From Bacteroidaceae bacterium (GTDB lineage Bacteria > Bacteroidota > Bacteroidia > Bacteroidales > Bacteroidaceae): a DNA stretch of 39,046 nucleotides. The stretch is taken from NCBI GenBank assembly GCA_017516265.1, contig JAFXDL010000124.1, forward strand, positions 1 to 39,046, in the 5' to 3' direction. Below the pieces are notes generated by a model. That model ran no database searches and was not told where the DNA came from. It was given only the letters and a program-made list of their open reading frames with translations. The translations under genes were made by a program, and so were the position numbers. Shown piece after piece: positions 1-7,158 of the stretch. Every line of letters begins with the position of its first letter. The stretch's first letter is position 1.

Positions 1-1
1 A

Positions 2-382
2 AAATCTGAATTTTCTGAAGCTATAAAAAGGGCACAGGGGGTATTTTTGGAGGCTTTGGAACGTGAGATAGTGAAGAGCCTGTATAAATCGGCCTGTGGC
101 TATGAGTATGAAGAACGGGCAGAAGAATATGTGACCAAGGAAGGAAAGGAGGTATTGAAGAAAAGGACGGTAACGGTCAAAAGGGTGCAGCCCAATGTGA
201 CCGCGGGCATTTTCCTGCTGACAAACCTTGCCCCCGACAGGTGGAAGCATAAACAGAACCTTGAACACACGGGAAGCATGAACACGGGCATTACTTTTAT
301 AGTAGAAAATGAGAATCAGGCCAAAAAATTGAAGGAATTGAGCGAGAGAATCCCCCAAAGGGGTGAAAATGGCAATAAGTGA
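2..382 (+). CDS. Phage terminase small-subunit-like protein, 5' end outside window
   Basis: The frame is open from the first complete codon at position 2 and reads KSEFSEAIKRAQG before an internal TTG at 47, so the true start lies left of the window. The pattern fits small terminase subunits of tailed phages: an acidic helical part, a segment dividing variable residues, then PNVTAGIFLLTNLAPDRWKH and a C-terminal tail with many Lys and Glu. In such proteins the W-K/R motif follows a stretch that reads roughly PD-A-FWL-NR. These proteins recognise phage DNA and load the large terminase during packaging. The neighbouring terminator and tRNA gene suggest this is the edge of a prophage or its remnant. 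The family call is by residue pattern only and could be wrong; no other phage gene is visible here. Confidence 0.6.
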   Translation, partial: KSEFSEAIKRAQGVFLEALEREIVKSLYKSACGYEYEERAEEYVTKEGKEVLKKRTVTVKRVQPNVTAGIFLLTNLAPDRWKHKQNLEHTGSMNTGITFIVENENQAKKLKELSERIPQRGENGNK

Positions 383-392
383 ACAAGAAGAG

Positions 393-422
393 AGGGCAGA
401 GCGATGAGTTTTGCCCTTTTTT
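393..422 (+). terminator. Intrinsic terminator after the terminase-like gene
   Basis: A six-base perfect stem, AGGGCA (393-398) with TGCCCT (412-417), is followed at once by a run of T. It starts 11 nt after the stop codon of the terminase-like gene, so it probably ends that transcript. Confidence 0.6.
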
Positions 423-439
423 ATGCTATATAGCAAAGA

Positions 440-461
440 TGTTGTGCAAATGTTGTGCAAA
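440..461. repeat. Tandem 11-bp direct repeat (TGTTGTGCAAA x2)
   Basis: Two exact back-to-back copies of TGTTGTGCAAA lie between the terminase-like gene and the 3' end of tRNA-Arg. Short direct repeats next to a tRNA attachment site often serve as arm-type binding sites for tyrosine integrases; that role is inferred from position only. Confidence 0.5.
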
Positions 462-518
462 TGGGGTTGTTTTGATAAGATAAAGTATTAAATATCAAGG
501 TATTATTCAAATTTGGTG

Positions 519-590
519 TACCTCCGTCGAGAATCGAACTCGAATCTGCCCTTTAGGAGAGGGCCGTTCTATCCATTGAACTACAAAGGC
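519..590 (-). tRNA. tRNA-Arg (anticodon CCT)
   Basis: Read on the minus strand this folds as a tRNA. The acceptor strand GCCTTTG pairs, with G-U wobbles, with CGGAGGT. The D-arm holds GTTC/GAAC. The anticodon stem GCCCT/AGGGC closes the seven-base loop CTCCTAA, with anticodon CCT at 555-557, reading AGG codons. The T-arm is CGAG-TTCGATT-CTCG. No CCA is encoded directly after the discriminator base. The tRNA 3' end faces the prophage-like sequence on the left, the usual arrangement when an element has integrated into a tRNA 3' end. Confidence 0.93.
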
Positions 591-694
591 AGCATCTGTT
601 TTGCGGTGCAAAGGTAGGGCTTTTTGGTGGATATAGGAAATGTACGGGTTACTTTTTTTCTTCCTAGCAGTGAAGAATACCAATTTGCTGCTGT

Positions 695-1642
695 TTAGCG
701 AATCTTCTTTTCAAAGTTCCCTGCTGCTTTCACATTGCGCATCAGGCCGTCATATTTGGCTCGTTTGATGGCTGAGCCTCGGAAGATGTGGCGATACTTC
801 TCGATGGAGAGGCATTGCAGGGCGGCATGATCCAAACGGAGGAACTCGGGCTTGGGATGAAACTCGGCCACTTCGGTGGGACGGGCAAAGCGCATCCACG
901 GACAGGCCTGCTGGCAACGGTCGCAACCATAGATGCAGTTTCCCATGACACGGGATGCTTCGGCAGGCAGAGCTTCGCCGCGGTATTCGATGGTGAGGTA
1001 GGAGAGGCAACGGGCGGCATTCAATGTATGAGCTCCGGCCAAAGCACCTGTGGGACAGGCATCGAGGCAACGGGTGCAGATGCCGCAACGATTGGGTAAT
1101 GGTTCATCGTAAGAAGTGAAAGGACGGTCGAGGATGATTTCGCCCAAGAAGAAAGCCGAACCGGCATGAGGGATGATGAGTTGGGTGTTCTTTCCTATCC
1201 AACCGAGACCACACCGCCAGGCCCAGTAACGTTCGAGAATGGGGGCTGTGTCGCAAAACACACGATAGTGCACCTCGCCTTCCTTATCGGCCACCAGTGT
1301 TTCGGCCAAGGTGGTGAGGCGGGCCTTCATCACGTCGTGATAATCCTGTCCGTATGCATACCAGGCGAATTCATATTGCTTCGCTGCATCCAGTTGTTGG
1401 GCAGGGAAGTAGTTCAAGGCAACGGACACGATGCTTTGTGTCCCTTCCATGAGTAGGGTAGGGTCGAGCCGTTTCTCTACGTTGTTGGCCAGATACCCCA
1501 TCTCAGCATGGTTCCCTTCCGCTATCCAATGACGGAACCGTTCGGCCACTGCTTCATCAACAGGGGCGGCAGGAGCTACACCACAGGCGGCAAAGCCCAG
1601 ACGGGAGGCGGAGGATTTCAGGAGGGAGGTGGAGAGGGGCAT
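695..1642 (-). CDS. queG: Epoxyqueuosine reductase QueG
   Basis: QueG is an iron-sulfur and cobalamin-dependent enzyme that reduces epoxyqueuosine to queuosine at position 34 of tRNAs with GUN anticodons, the last step of queuosine synthesis. The 315-residue protein has the expected length. A DTAPILER...GLGWIGKNT block lies at about residues 130-155, the conserved core of the family. Two ferredoxin-like cysteine clusters follow: CGICTRCLDACP at about 184-195 and CDRCQQACPW near 239. The start is the ATG at 1642. No other queuosine gene is in the window. The upstream 450 bp holds only repeats, so it is likely transcribed alone or from a repeat-borne promoter. Confidence 0.95.
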   Translation of the reverse strand: MPLSTSLLKSSASRLGFAACGVAPAAPVDEAVAERFRHWIAEGNHAEMGYLANNVEKRLDPTLLMEGTQSIVSVALNYFPAQQLDAAKQYEFAWYAYGQDYHDVMKARLTTLAETLVADKEGEVHYRVFCDTAPILERYWAWRCGLGWIGKNTQLIIPHAGSAFFLGEIILDRPFTSYDEPLPNRCGICTRCLDACPTGALAGAHTLNAARCLSYLTIEYRGEALPAEASRVMGNCIYGCDRCQQACPWMRFARPTEVAEFHPKPEFLRLDHAALQCLSIEKYRHIFRGSAIKRAKYDGLMRNVKAAGNFEKKIR

Positions 1643-1757
1643 GGTTTTTCTTAAGTTTAAAGTTTAAGGTTCAAGGTTTAAAGTTTAAAGTTCAAGGTCG
1701 GGTGTCTAATTTGATGTACTTAAATTAGCGTGTAGGTCTATGAGGCTCAGTAGTAAC

Positions 1758-1882
1758 TACAACTCTCCCTCTAAGTTAGAGGGAGTCCCCGTAGGGGGAG
1801 GGCGTGTGTCCGTAAGATCCTCATTTTTCACACACTCCTCCGGCCTAAGGCCACCTCCCCTAACTTAGGGGAGGAGTTGTAG
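1758..1882. repeat. MITE-like imperfect inverted repeat, about 125 bp
   Basis: Two arms of about 53 bp, 1758-1810 and 1830-1882, are imperfect reverse complements; the outer ends CTACAACTC and GAGTTGTAG match exactly. Each arm also contains its own small palindromes, such as TCCCTCTAAGTTAGAGGGA on the left and TCCCCTAACTTAGGGGA and GGCCTAAGGCC on the right. No reading frame is inside. This suits a miniature mobile or REP/BIME-like palindromic repeat; no clear target duplication was seen. Confidence 0.75.
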
Positions 1883-2019
1883 ATACTCCACTCCTTATAT
1901 CAAACTCATGAAAAGCAAGGTCCATCAAATTGGACAGCCTAGGTTCAAGGTTTAAAGTTCAAGGTTCATCCCGTCTCTGTCATCCTGACGAAGGAAGGAT
2001 CTGTGAACGTGTGCTGTAG

Positions 2020-2095
2020 GAGGGTGTGTCAAATATACAAATGCGCTCTTTTATTGTTATTTCCAGACGGTCTCTTGTCATTTTGACACACCCTC
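2020..2095 (-). repeat. Repeat family A copy 1: hairpin 3' of the deacetylase gene
   Basis: Arms GAGGGTGTGTCAAA (2020-2033) and TTTGACACACCCTC (2082-2095) are perfect 14-bp reverse complements. The element ends 1 nt from the stop codon of the deacetylase gene. Related elements lie at 7066-7110 and 27139-27335, also directly 3' of genes. In gene orientation the distal arm includes TATATTTG (2030-2037), which matches the Bacteroidota -7 box. Confidence 0.85.
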
Positions 2096-2096
2096 A

Positions 2097-2705
2097 TTAC
2101 AGTAATTCAAACCGGTATCCTTGCTGAAACAGCCATTCGATGCTGCGGGGAAGGGCATACTTGAGGTTTTGTTCGGACTTCAGGGAATCGTGGAAGGTGA
2201 TAATGGAGCCGTTGCGCACATAGTGGCGCAGCTTGGCAAACACCTGCTTGCCATTGAGGCGTTTGCTGTAGTCGCGTGTGACGAGGTCCCACATGATGAT
2301 GCGGTAGCGGCGGCGCAAGGTGTGGTATTGGTAATAGCCCATCCATCCGTGGGGCGGACGGAACAGGTCACTTTGAATCAGTTCGTTGGCCTTTTCCACA
2401 TTGGCAATGTAGGACGAAGCCTTGTAGCTGGGCCCTTTGATGTGGTTGTACGTATGGTTGCCCACGCGATGACCGCGTTCCAATATCATGCGGAACTCCT
2501 CGGGATGCTTGCGTACATTGTCGCCTACAAGGAAAAAGGTAGCCTTGATGCCGTACTTGTCCAACAAGTCCAATACCCAGGGAGTGACACCGGGGATGGG
2601 ACCGTCATCGAACGTCAGATAGACGACCTTCTCTTTGGTATTTCCGCGCCTCTCAGCATGTGGATAAAGCATACGGAAGAGTTTGGGTACTTGTTCTATA
2701 AACAT
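2097..2705 (-). CDS. Polysaccharide deacetylase (NodB-like, CE4)
   Basis: Carbohydrate esterases of this family remove N- or O-acetyl groups from polysaccharides such as peptidoglycan, chitin oligomers or xylan, using a metal-bound Asp-His-His triad. The 202-residue protein shows TFDDGP (about residue 30; first Asp is the base, second a metal ligand) and HTYNH (about 80-85; metal-binding histidines). RPPHG follows, then WD near LVTRDYS and ITFHDS close to the end. No signal peptide is evident, so it may be cytoplasmic or a minimal enzyme. The natural substrate cannot be told. The start is the ATG at 2705. It lies downstream of the DUF2723 gene on the same strand, separated by a GC-rich inverted repeat. 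Confidence 0.9.
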   Translation of the reverse strand: MFIEQVPKLFRMLYPHAERRGNTKEKVVYLTFDDGPIPGVTPWVLDLLDKYGIKATFFLVGDNVRKHPEEFRMILERGHRVGNHTYNHIKGPSYKASSYIANVEKANELIQSDLFRPPHGWMGYYQYHTLRRRYRIIMWDLVTRDYSKRLNGKQVFAKLRHYVRNGSIITFHDSLKSEQNLKYALPRSIEWLFQQGYRFELL

Positions 2706-2718
2706 AATCTTTAAGTGA

Positions 2719-2806
2719 GAAGCCCCCCCTCAATCCCCCCAGAGGGGGGAGGTTTAGGGCTTATTATGTAACGTTCTCTCCCCCTTTAGGGGAGTTGGAG
2801 GGGCCT
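2719..2806. repeat. GC-rich inverted repeat between deacetylase and DUF2723 genes
   Basis: The interval between the two minus-strand genes is filled by two C/G-rich sub-hairpins. The left arm contains CCCCCCAGAGGGGGG and the right arm CCCCCTTTAGGGG; the outer parts AGAAGCCCC and GGGGCCTCTT also pair imperfectly. It resembles the 1758-1882 element in design and may act as a terminator or mRNA-processing hairpin within the transcription unit. Confidence 0.6.
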
Positions 2807-2809
2807 CTT

Positions 2810-5800
2810 TTATCTTCCCACGCGCATACGCATGAGGGTGAACTTGTCGTCCAGCATAGCTTTGTACTTGTTGGACAGTTCCTTGTCGTCCAGCAGTGAA
2901 GCCACGGTGTTCAAGATGTTCAGTTCGTAATAGCAGCTGTTGACATTGCCACGGAGCTGTTTGTCTGTGCCACTCAGGTACCAGTCGAGGTACTCGCCGG
3001 CGCGGTCGCCCATGGCAGTCAGGATGGGTTGTGCCTTTTCGGGGTGGCCTAGCTGCACATAGCTCTTGGCCATGTCCATAGAGCCTGCTGCATAGGCATC
3101 GTAGGGCACGGTGGTGCCGGGTACAACCTCCTGTGCACGGTCGAGCACAGCCAGTGCCTTCTCCTTCTTGCCTTCGCGCAGCAGTTGTTTGGCCAGCTGC
3201 GAGAAGAGGCGGCGGTGGGCATAGCACATGCGCATCACGGTCTCGTCCAAATAGATGTCGGGATTGTCGATGCCGCCGAACTTGAACTTGTTCATCAAGT
3301 TGTCATACATCTTCTCTGAGTCGATGGCAAACTCGGGGATGCCAGTCTCGCTCTTGGGCACACGTCCCAACTTCTGCCAGTTGAAGGGGGTGAAGCGGTG
3401 TGCCAGACCTTCCTGGATGAAGTGGCCTCCCAAGCCGAGTTGGTTCTGGTGGCCTACGCTGGTGGCGATATAGACGGGGCGTTCCCAGTTGGTGTTGGCC
3501 AAGAGTTCCAGCATCATCAGGTCGGCCTTTGTCAGATAGTCGCGTCCCTTCAGCGAGATGTACATCTTGTCGGGGATGGCAGCCGTGTCAGGTATCATCA
3601 TGTCGGAACGGAGCACAGCCTCCTTATCGACTGTAATCTCCAACGTGTCGGTGGGAATCACACGCATTTTGGGATTGGGAGAGCACACCCAGTTCTTCAG
3701 TACGTTGCGCACTTCAAAAGGATTCTCGCCCAAGGCACGCTTGGCCTGTTCGGGGTTGGTCTTGTAGAGGGCACGCACACTGGCTTTCTGCTGGGGACGT
3801 ATGTAAACGATGTCGTTCACTCCCTCCACATAGTCATAGCGTTTCCAGTCGATGGGCAACGACGGGGAGTCGTAGGCCGGACGGCGCATCTGGTCGATGT
3901 ACCAGTCGGTCTGCAGGTAGCTGAGGTTGCACACACGCACATCGGTGCGCACGCCCTCGGTCTCCTGGTTGTACCACAAGGGGAAGGTGTCGTTGTCACC
4001 ATTGGTAAAGATGACGGGGTTGGTGCCTTCGGAGAGCGAGTTCAGGTAGTTCTGTCCGAAGTCGCGGCAGGTATAGCGTTCGCTACGGTCGTGGTCGTCC
4101 CATGTCTGGCTTACCATCTGGAGGGGCACACCCAAGCAGAGGAGTGAGACGAGGATGGCGGCCGGTGTTTCGCTCATCTTCTTGCGCAGCAGTTCCACCA
4201 GTCCGGCCACACCCATACCAATCCAGATGGCAAAGGCATAGAACGAGCCGGCATAGGCATAGTCGCGCTCACGCGGTTGGGCCGGAGTCTGGTTCAGGTA
4301 GAGCACGATGGCGATACCTGTCATGAAGAAGAGGAAGAACACCACCCAGAACTGCTTGATGCCCTGTTCGCCACGATAGGCTTGCCAGAAGAGGCCGATG
4401 AGGCCCAGCAGCAGGGGCAGGCAGTAGAAGACGTTGTGTCCCTTGTTGTTCTTCAGGTCGCTGGGCAGCTTGTCCAGGTTGCATCCCAGCAGGAGATTGT
4501 CGATGAAGGAGATACCCGTAATCCAGTTGCCATGTTCAGTCTCGCCATTGCCTTGGATGTCGTTCTGACGGCCGGCGAAGTTCCACATAAAGTAGCGCCA
4601 GTACATGAAGTTGAGCTGGTACGAGAAGAAGAACTTCAGGTTCTCCCATTGGGTAGGCATCTTCACCATCATGGGGTCGCCGCATTTGCTGTAGGGCACC
4701 ATGTGTCCTTCGATGCCGCCCAGCCACTGTTCGTAGAGATTGATGCCGCGTCCCTGATAGTTGGCATGGTCGGCACTGTACATGCGGGGGAACAGCATGT
4801 TCTGTGCATACTTGTAGATGGGTTTGTAGCGCACCAGTTCGTAGCGGTCCGGCTCGTCGGCGCTCTTCTTCTCCTTGCGCTGATAGACGGGGGCACCGTC
4901 CTCCTTCTTCACCACACAGTGGTTGTTGCCGGCAGGTTCCCAGTCCATCTCAGACGAGTAGGCCTGTCCGTAGAAGAGCGGGCGTTCGCCATACTGTTCG
5001 CGTCCGAGGTAAGAACCCAGTGTGAAGATGTCCTCCGGAGAGTTCTGGTCCATCGGTGTGTTGGCCATGGAGCGGATGACGATGACAGCGTACGAAGAGT
5101 ATCCCACCACAATCATTGTCAGGCAGAGGAGTGCGGTGTTCAGTGTACGTACCGACACGCGGAACTCTCCGTCCTTCTTCAGTTTCAGCACGAATGCCAA
5201 CACGGCCAGCACGGCCACACCGATGAGGATGCTCATGAAACCATGTCCGTAGAAGGGGATGCCCAGCAGAGCTACGGACAGCAGGAAGGCAATGTTCATG
5301 CGTGTGCGGTTCTGGTTGCGCACCGTCTCCACCATGCCCCAGATGAGTGCTGCGGCCAGCAGGATGATGTAGATGATGAGGCCCGTGTTGAACGACATGC
5401 CCAGTGTGTTCACAAACAGCAGTTCGAACCATCCGCCCATCTTCACGATGCCTGGCACAATGCCGTAAAGCACGATTGCTACCAGGATGGCCGACACTAC
5501 CAAGGCCCACAGCGAGCCTTTCAGGTTGGCCTTCGGATTACGCTTGTAGTAGTAGGTCAGCACAATGGCCGGGATACAGAGCAGGTTCAGCAGGTGCACA
5601 CCCACCGACAGACCTGTCAGATAGGCTATCAGCACCAGCCAACGGTCGCTATGTGGCTTGTCGGCATTGTCCTCCCACTTGAGGATGAGCCAGAATACCA
5701 CGGCGGTGAACAGTGACGAGTAGGCATACACCTCGCCCTCCACGGCACTGTACCAGAAGGTATCGCTGAACGTATAGGCCAAAGCTCCCACCAGACCCGA

Positions 5801-6166
5801 ACCGATGATGGTCACCATCCGGCCGGTAGTCATCTCCGTCCCTTCCGGGCAGACAAGTTTCTTGGTCAGGTGTGTGATGCTCCAGAAAAGGAACAGGATA
5901 CAGCCTGCACTCAGCAGGGCGTTCATCATGTTCACCATGTAGGCCACCTGACTGGGGTCGCTGACAAACTGTGAGAAGACATTGGCCGTCAGCATGAAGA
6001 AGGGTGCGCCGGGCGGGTGACCCACTTCCAGCTTGTAGCCGGTGGTGATAAACTCGGGACAGTCCCAGAAACTGGCTGTCGGCTCGATGGTCATGCAGTA
6101 AACAATGGCGGCAATGGCGAATGTCACCCAACCCATCACATTGTTTACGGTCTTGTACTGTTTCAT
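2810..6166 (-). CDS. DUF2723 multi-pass membrane protein (TMEM260 / protein O-mannosyltransferase-like)
   Basis: This 1118-residue protein starts with an N-terminal membrane segment and the hallmark TASFWDCPEFI...GHPPGAPFF (about residues 30-58). The Asp/Glu-rich first loop is typical of GT-C glycosyltransferases and of DUF2723. At least ten hydrophobic segments follow to about residue 700. The next part is a large soluble domain with PRERDYAYAGSFYAFAIW and NGDNDTFPLWY motifs, and the C-terminus is helical and TPR-like (EKALAVLDRAQEVVPG). Eukaryotic TMEM260 relatives O-mannosylate proteins, so a role in protein or envelope glycosylation at the inner membrane is plausible but unproven here. 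The first in-frame start is TTG at 6175; the ATG at 6166 is preferred. A -7 box lies at 6235-6242. Confidence 0.9.
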   Translation of the reverse strand: MKQYKTVNNVMGWVTFAIAAIVYCMTIEPTASFWDCPEFITTGYKLEVGHPPGAPFFMLTANVFSQFVSDPSQVAYMVNMMNALLSAGCILFLFWSITHLTKKLVCPEGTEMTTGRMVTIIGSGLVGALAYTFSDTFWYSAVEGEVYAYSSLFTAVVFWLILKWEDNADKPHSDRWLVLIAYLTGLSVGVHLLNLLCIPAIVLTYYYKRNPKANLKGSLWALVVSAILVAIVLYGIVPGIVKMGGWFELLFVNTLGMSFNTGLIIYIILLAAALIWGMVETVRNQNRTRMNIAFLLSVALLGIPFYGHGFMSILIGVAVLAVLAFVLKLKKDGEFRVSVRTLNTALLCLTMIVVGYSSYAVIVIRSMANTPMDQNSPEDIFTLGSYLGREQYGERPLFYGQAYSSEMDWEPAGNNHCVVKKEDGAPVYQRKEKKSADEPDRYELVRYKPIYKYAQNMLFPRMYSADHANYQGRGINLYEQWLGGIEGHMVPYSKCGDPMMVKMPTQWENLKFFFSYQLNFMYWRYFMWNFAGRQNDIQGNGETEHGNWITGISFIDNLLLGCNLDKLPSDLKNNKGHNVFYCLPLLLGLIGLFWQAYRGEQGIKQFWVVFFLFFMTGIAIVLYLNQTPAQPRERDYAYAGSFYAFAIWIGMGVAGLVELLRKKMSETPAAILVSLLCLGVPLQMVSQTWDDHDRSERYTCRDFGQNYLNSLSEGTNPVIFTNGDNDTFPLWYNQETEGVRTDVRVCNLSYLQTDWYIDQMRRPAYDSPSLPIDWKRYDYVEGVNDIVYIRPQQKASVRALYKTNPEQAKRALGENPFEVRNVLKNWVCSPNPKMRVIPTDTLEITVDKEAVLRSDMMIPDTAAIPDKMYISLKGRDYLTKADLMMLELLANTNWERPVYIATSVGHQNQLGLGGHFIQEGLAHRFTPFNWQKLGRVPKSETGIPEFAIDSEKMYDNLMNKFKFGGIDNPDIYLDETVMRMCYAHRRLFSQLAKQLLREGKKEKALAVLDRAQEVVPGTTVPYDAYAAGSMDMAKSYVQLGHPEKAQPILTAMGDRAGEYLDWYLSGTDKQLRGNVNSCYYELNILNTVASLLDDKELSNKYKAMLDDKFTLMRMRVGR

Positions 6167-6234
6167 TGGAATCAAAAATGTTTTTATTTATTGTTTTTCT
6201 ATATTTTCTGCTCTACGCGTACATATAAACCGCG

Positions 6235-6242
6235 CAAAGATA
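6235..6242 (-). promoter_or_regulatory. -7 box for the DUF2723 gene
   Basis: Minus-strand TATCTTTG matches TAnnTTTG and sits about 70 nt before the ATG. No TTTG is seen at the usual -33 distance. Confidence 0.5.
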
Positions 6243-6343
6243 GGGAAGAAATGACAAACTCTCCCACTATCGCCCTTCATTATAAGTTTATTTAACGGAG
6301 AGGGGGGGGTAGGGGGTAACTGTTCAGTGATAAAAAAACTCAA

Positions 6344-6443
6344 TTTTAGGCGCGGATGACACGGATACACGGATAAATTATAACCATTCGGGTATAAAAT
6401 GAAATATAAATCCGTGTTAATCCGTGTCATCCGTGCCTAAAAT
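6344..6443. repeat. Repeat family B copy 1 (AGGCRCGGAT inverted repeat)
   Basis: Arms TTTTAGGCGCGGATGACACG and CGTGTCATCCGTGCCTAAAA are reverse complements with one mismatch. Inner CACGGAT/ATCCGTG words repeat, and an AT-rich loop separates the arms. Four more copies occur in the window, so this is a dispersed palindromic element. It lies upstream of the DUF2723 gene. Confidence 0.9.
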
Positions 6444-6581
6444 AAAAACGCTGTGCCTCTGTGTCCTAAAATATCTTTTAGAGACAGGAATTAAAAAACG
6501 CAACATCACGCAGTCAAAAATACTGCATCTCCAGAATTTTCCGTTTCGTGAATCCTAACAGCCTCCGGAATACAACAATTC

Positions 6582-6814
6582 TGTATATTCATGCAAAAAG
6601 TAAGAGTGCTTACGGGGTGTTTTGAAAAGTGGTTAGCTGCTGACCTCTCAAGTGGTCAGCAGCTAAGGTGTTTTGCGATTAGCCCGTGTCCTCTCGAGAG
6701 GTTAGCCGCTAACCTCTCGAGTGGTTAGCCGCTAAAGTGTCGGAATGAAGCCTGTTTTCTCAAGATTTATTACCTGCAAAATGTATAAATATACAATCGC
6801 TGTATATTTATGCA
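6582..6814. promoter_or_regulatory. Three palindromic boxes of type TGYATAAATATACA
   Basis: Box 1, TGTATATTCATGCA, is at 6582-6595; box 2, TGTATAAATATACA, at 6782-6795; box 3, TGTATATTTATGCA, at 6801-6814. Boxes 1 and 3 lie inside an 18-bp near-identical direct repeat, CTGTATATTYATGCAAAA, that brackets the hairpin array. Boxes 2 and 3 are 19 bp centre to centre, about two helical turns, as for paired dimers of a regulator. The shape recalls arginine-repressor boxes, but no arginine gene is adjacent; the identity of any binding protein is unknown. Confidence 0.45.
6629..6743. repeat. Five-unit, 23-bp-period hairpin array
   Basis: Five imperfect units start at 6629, 6652, 6677, 6698 and 6721 (lengths 23, 25, 21, 23, 23). 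Units 4 and 5 read roughly GNGGTTAGCCGCTAA. Units 1-2 form a perfect 13-bp hairpin: TTAGCTGCTGACC (6633-6645), loop TCTCAAGT, GGTCAGCAGCTAA (6654-6666). Units 4-5 form a second: TTAGCCGCTAACC (6702-6714), loop TCTCGAGT, GGTTAGCCGCTAA (6723-6735), with one mismatch. The two stems differ in sequence yet both still pair. There is no reading frame. Function unknown. Confidence 0.85.
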
Positions 6815-7065
6815 AAACAGAGGCTCTGAGAATGCGGTATTTGGGGCGAAGATTTTGTTTGGACGAAAATAAACGATTTTTAGAATAACCCTGTTATGTC
6901 ATTGAACGTCAGTTGGATAAGAGGTTACTGATGCTATGCTGTCCTGCAAAACTATTCCCGATAAGGTGTGAGTATTTTAGTATATGTTTTTAGAATTGTT
7001 TACAGATTGTATGGAAGAATATATACAAAGGTTGCTTTATTGCATCACGGATACTCTATACCCTG

Positions 7066-7110
7066 GAGGGTGTGCCTAAAAAACAAAAGGCTTCATTTTG
7101 ATACACCCTC
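7066..7110 (-). repeat. Repeat family A copy 2: hairpin 3' of the LRR gene
   Basis: GAGGGTGT and ACACCCTC form the ends of a 45-bp inverted repeat. In gene orientation it begins GAGGGTGTATCAAAATGA, like copy 1. It lies about 50 nt after the LRR stop codon and is a shortened form of the family. Confidence 0.75.
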
Positions 7111-7158
7111 TTGATGTCCTTCGCTCATGTATGGTGATGGAGAGAAGTGTTAGCGGTC

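Larger units (their letters stand above)
1643..2096. other. Gene-free interval made of repeats
   Basis: No convincing gene is seen. From the queG side it holds oligonucleotide runs of the type AAGTTTAAAGTTCAAGG (about 1655-1698 and 1943-1970), the inverted repeat at 1758-1882, a GTCTCTGTCATCCTGACGAA segment near 1974, and the GAGGGTGTGTCAAA hairpin at 2020-2095. Confidence 0.7.
6444..7065. other. Gene-free interval with hairpin array and palindromic boxes
   Basis: No plausible coding sequence was seen in about 620 bp. Apart from the hairpin array at 6629-6743 and the boxes at 6582-6595 and 6782-6814, the sequence is AT-rich and unremarkable. The flanking genes are both on the minus strand, so the interval lies between the LRR gene's 3' end and the DUF2723 promoter. 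Confidence 0.6.

Noticed and set aside
2121..2714. Plus-strand open frame opposite the polysaccharide deacetylase
   Set aside because: The minus-strand protein has all deacetylase motifs; the plus-strand frame has none.
4277..5716. A 479-codon open frame on the plus strand opposite the DUF2723 gene
   Set aside because: It is antisense to a clear 1118-residue gene, and its His, Val and Gln-rich composition mirrors codon positions of the real frame; no domain is recognisable.
6188..6430. 80-codon frame before the DUF2723 gene
   Set aside because: It runs through a family B repeat (translated repeat peptides such as YPCHPRLKLS) and a promoter, so it is spurious.
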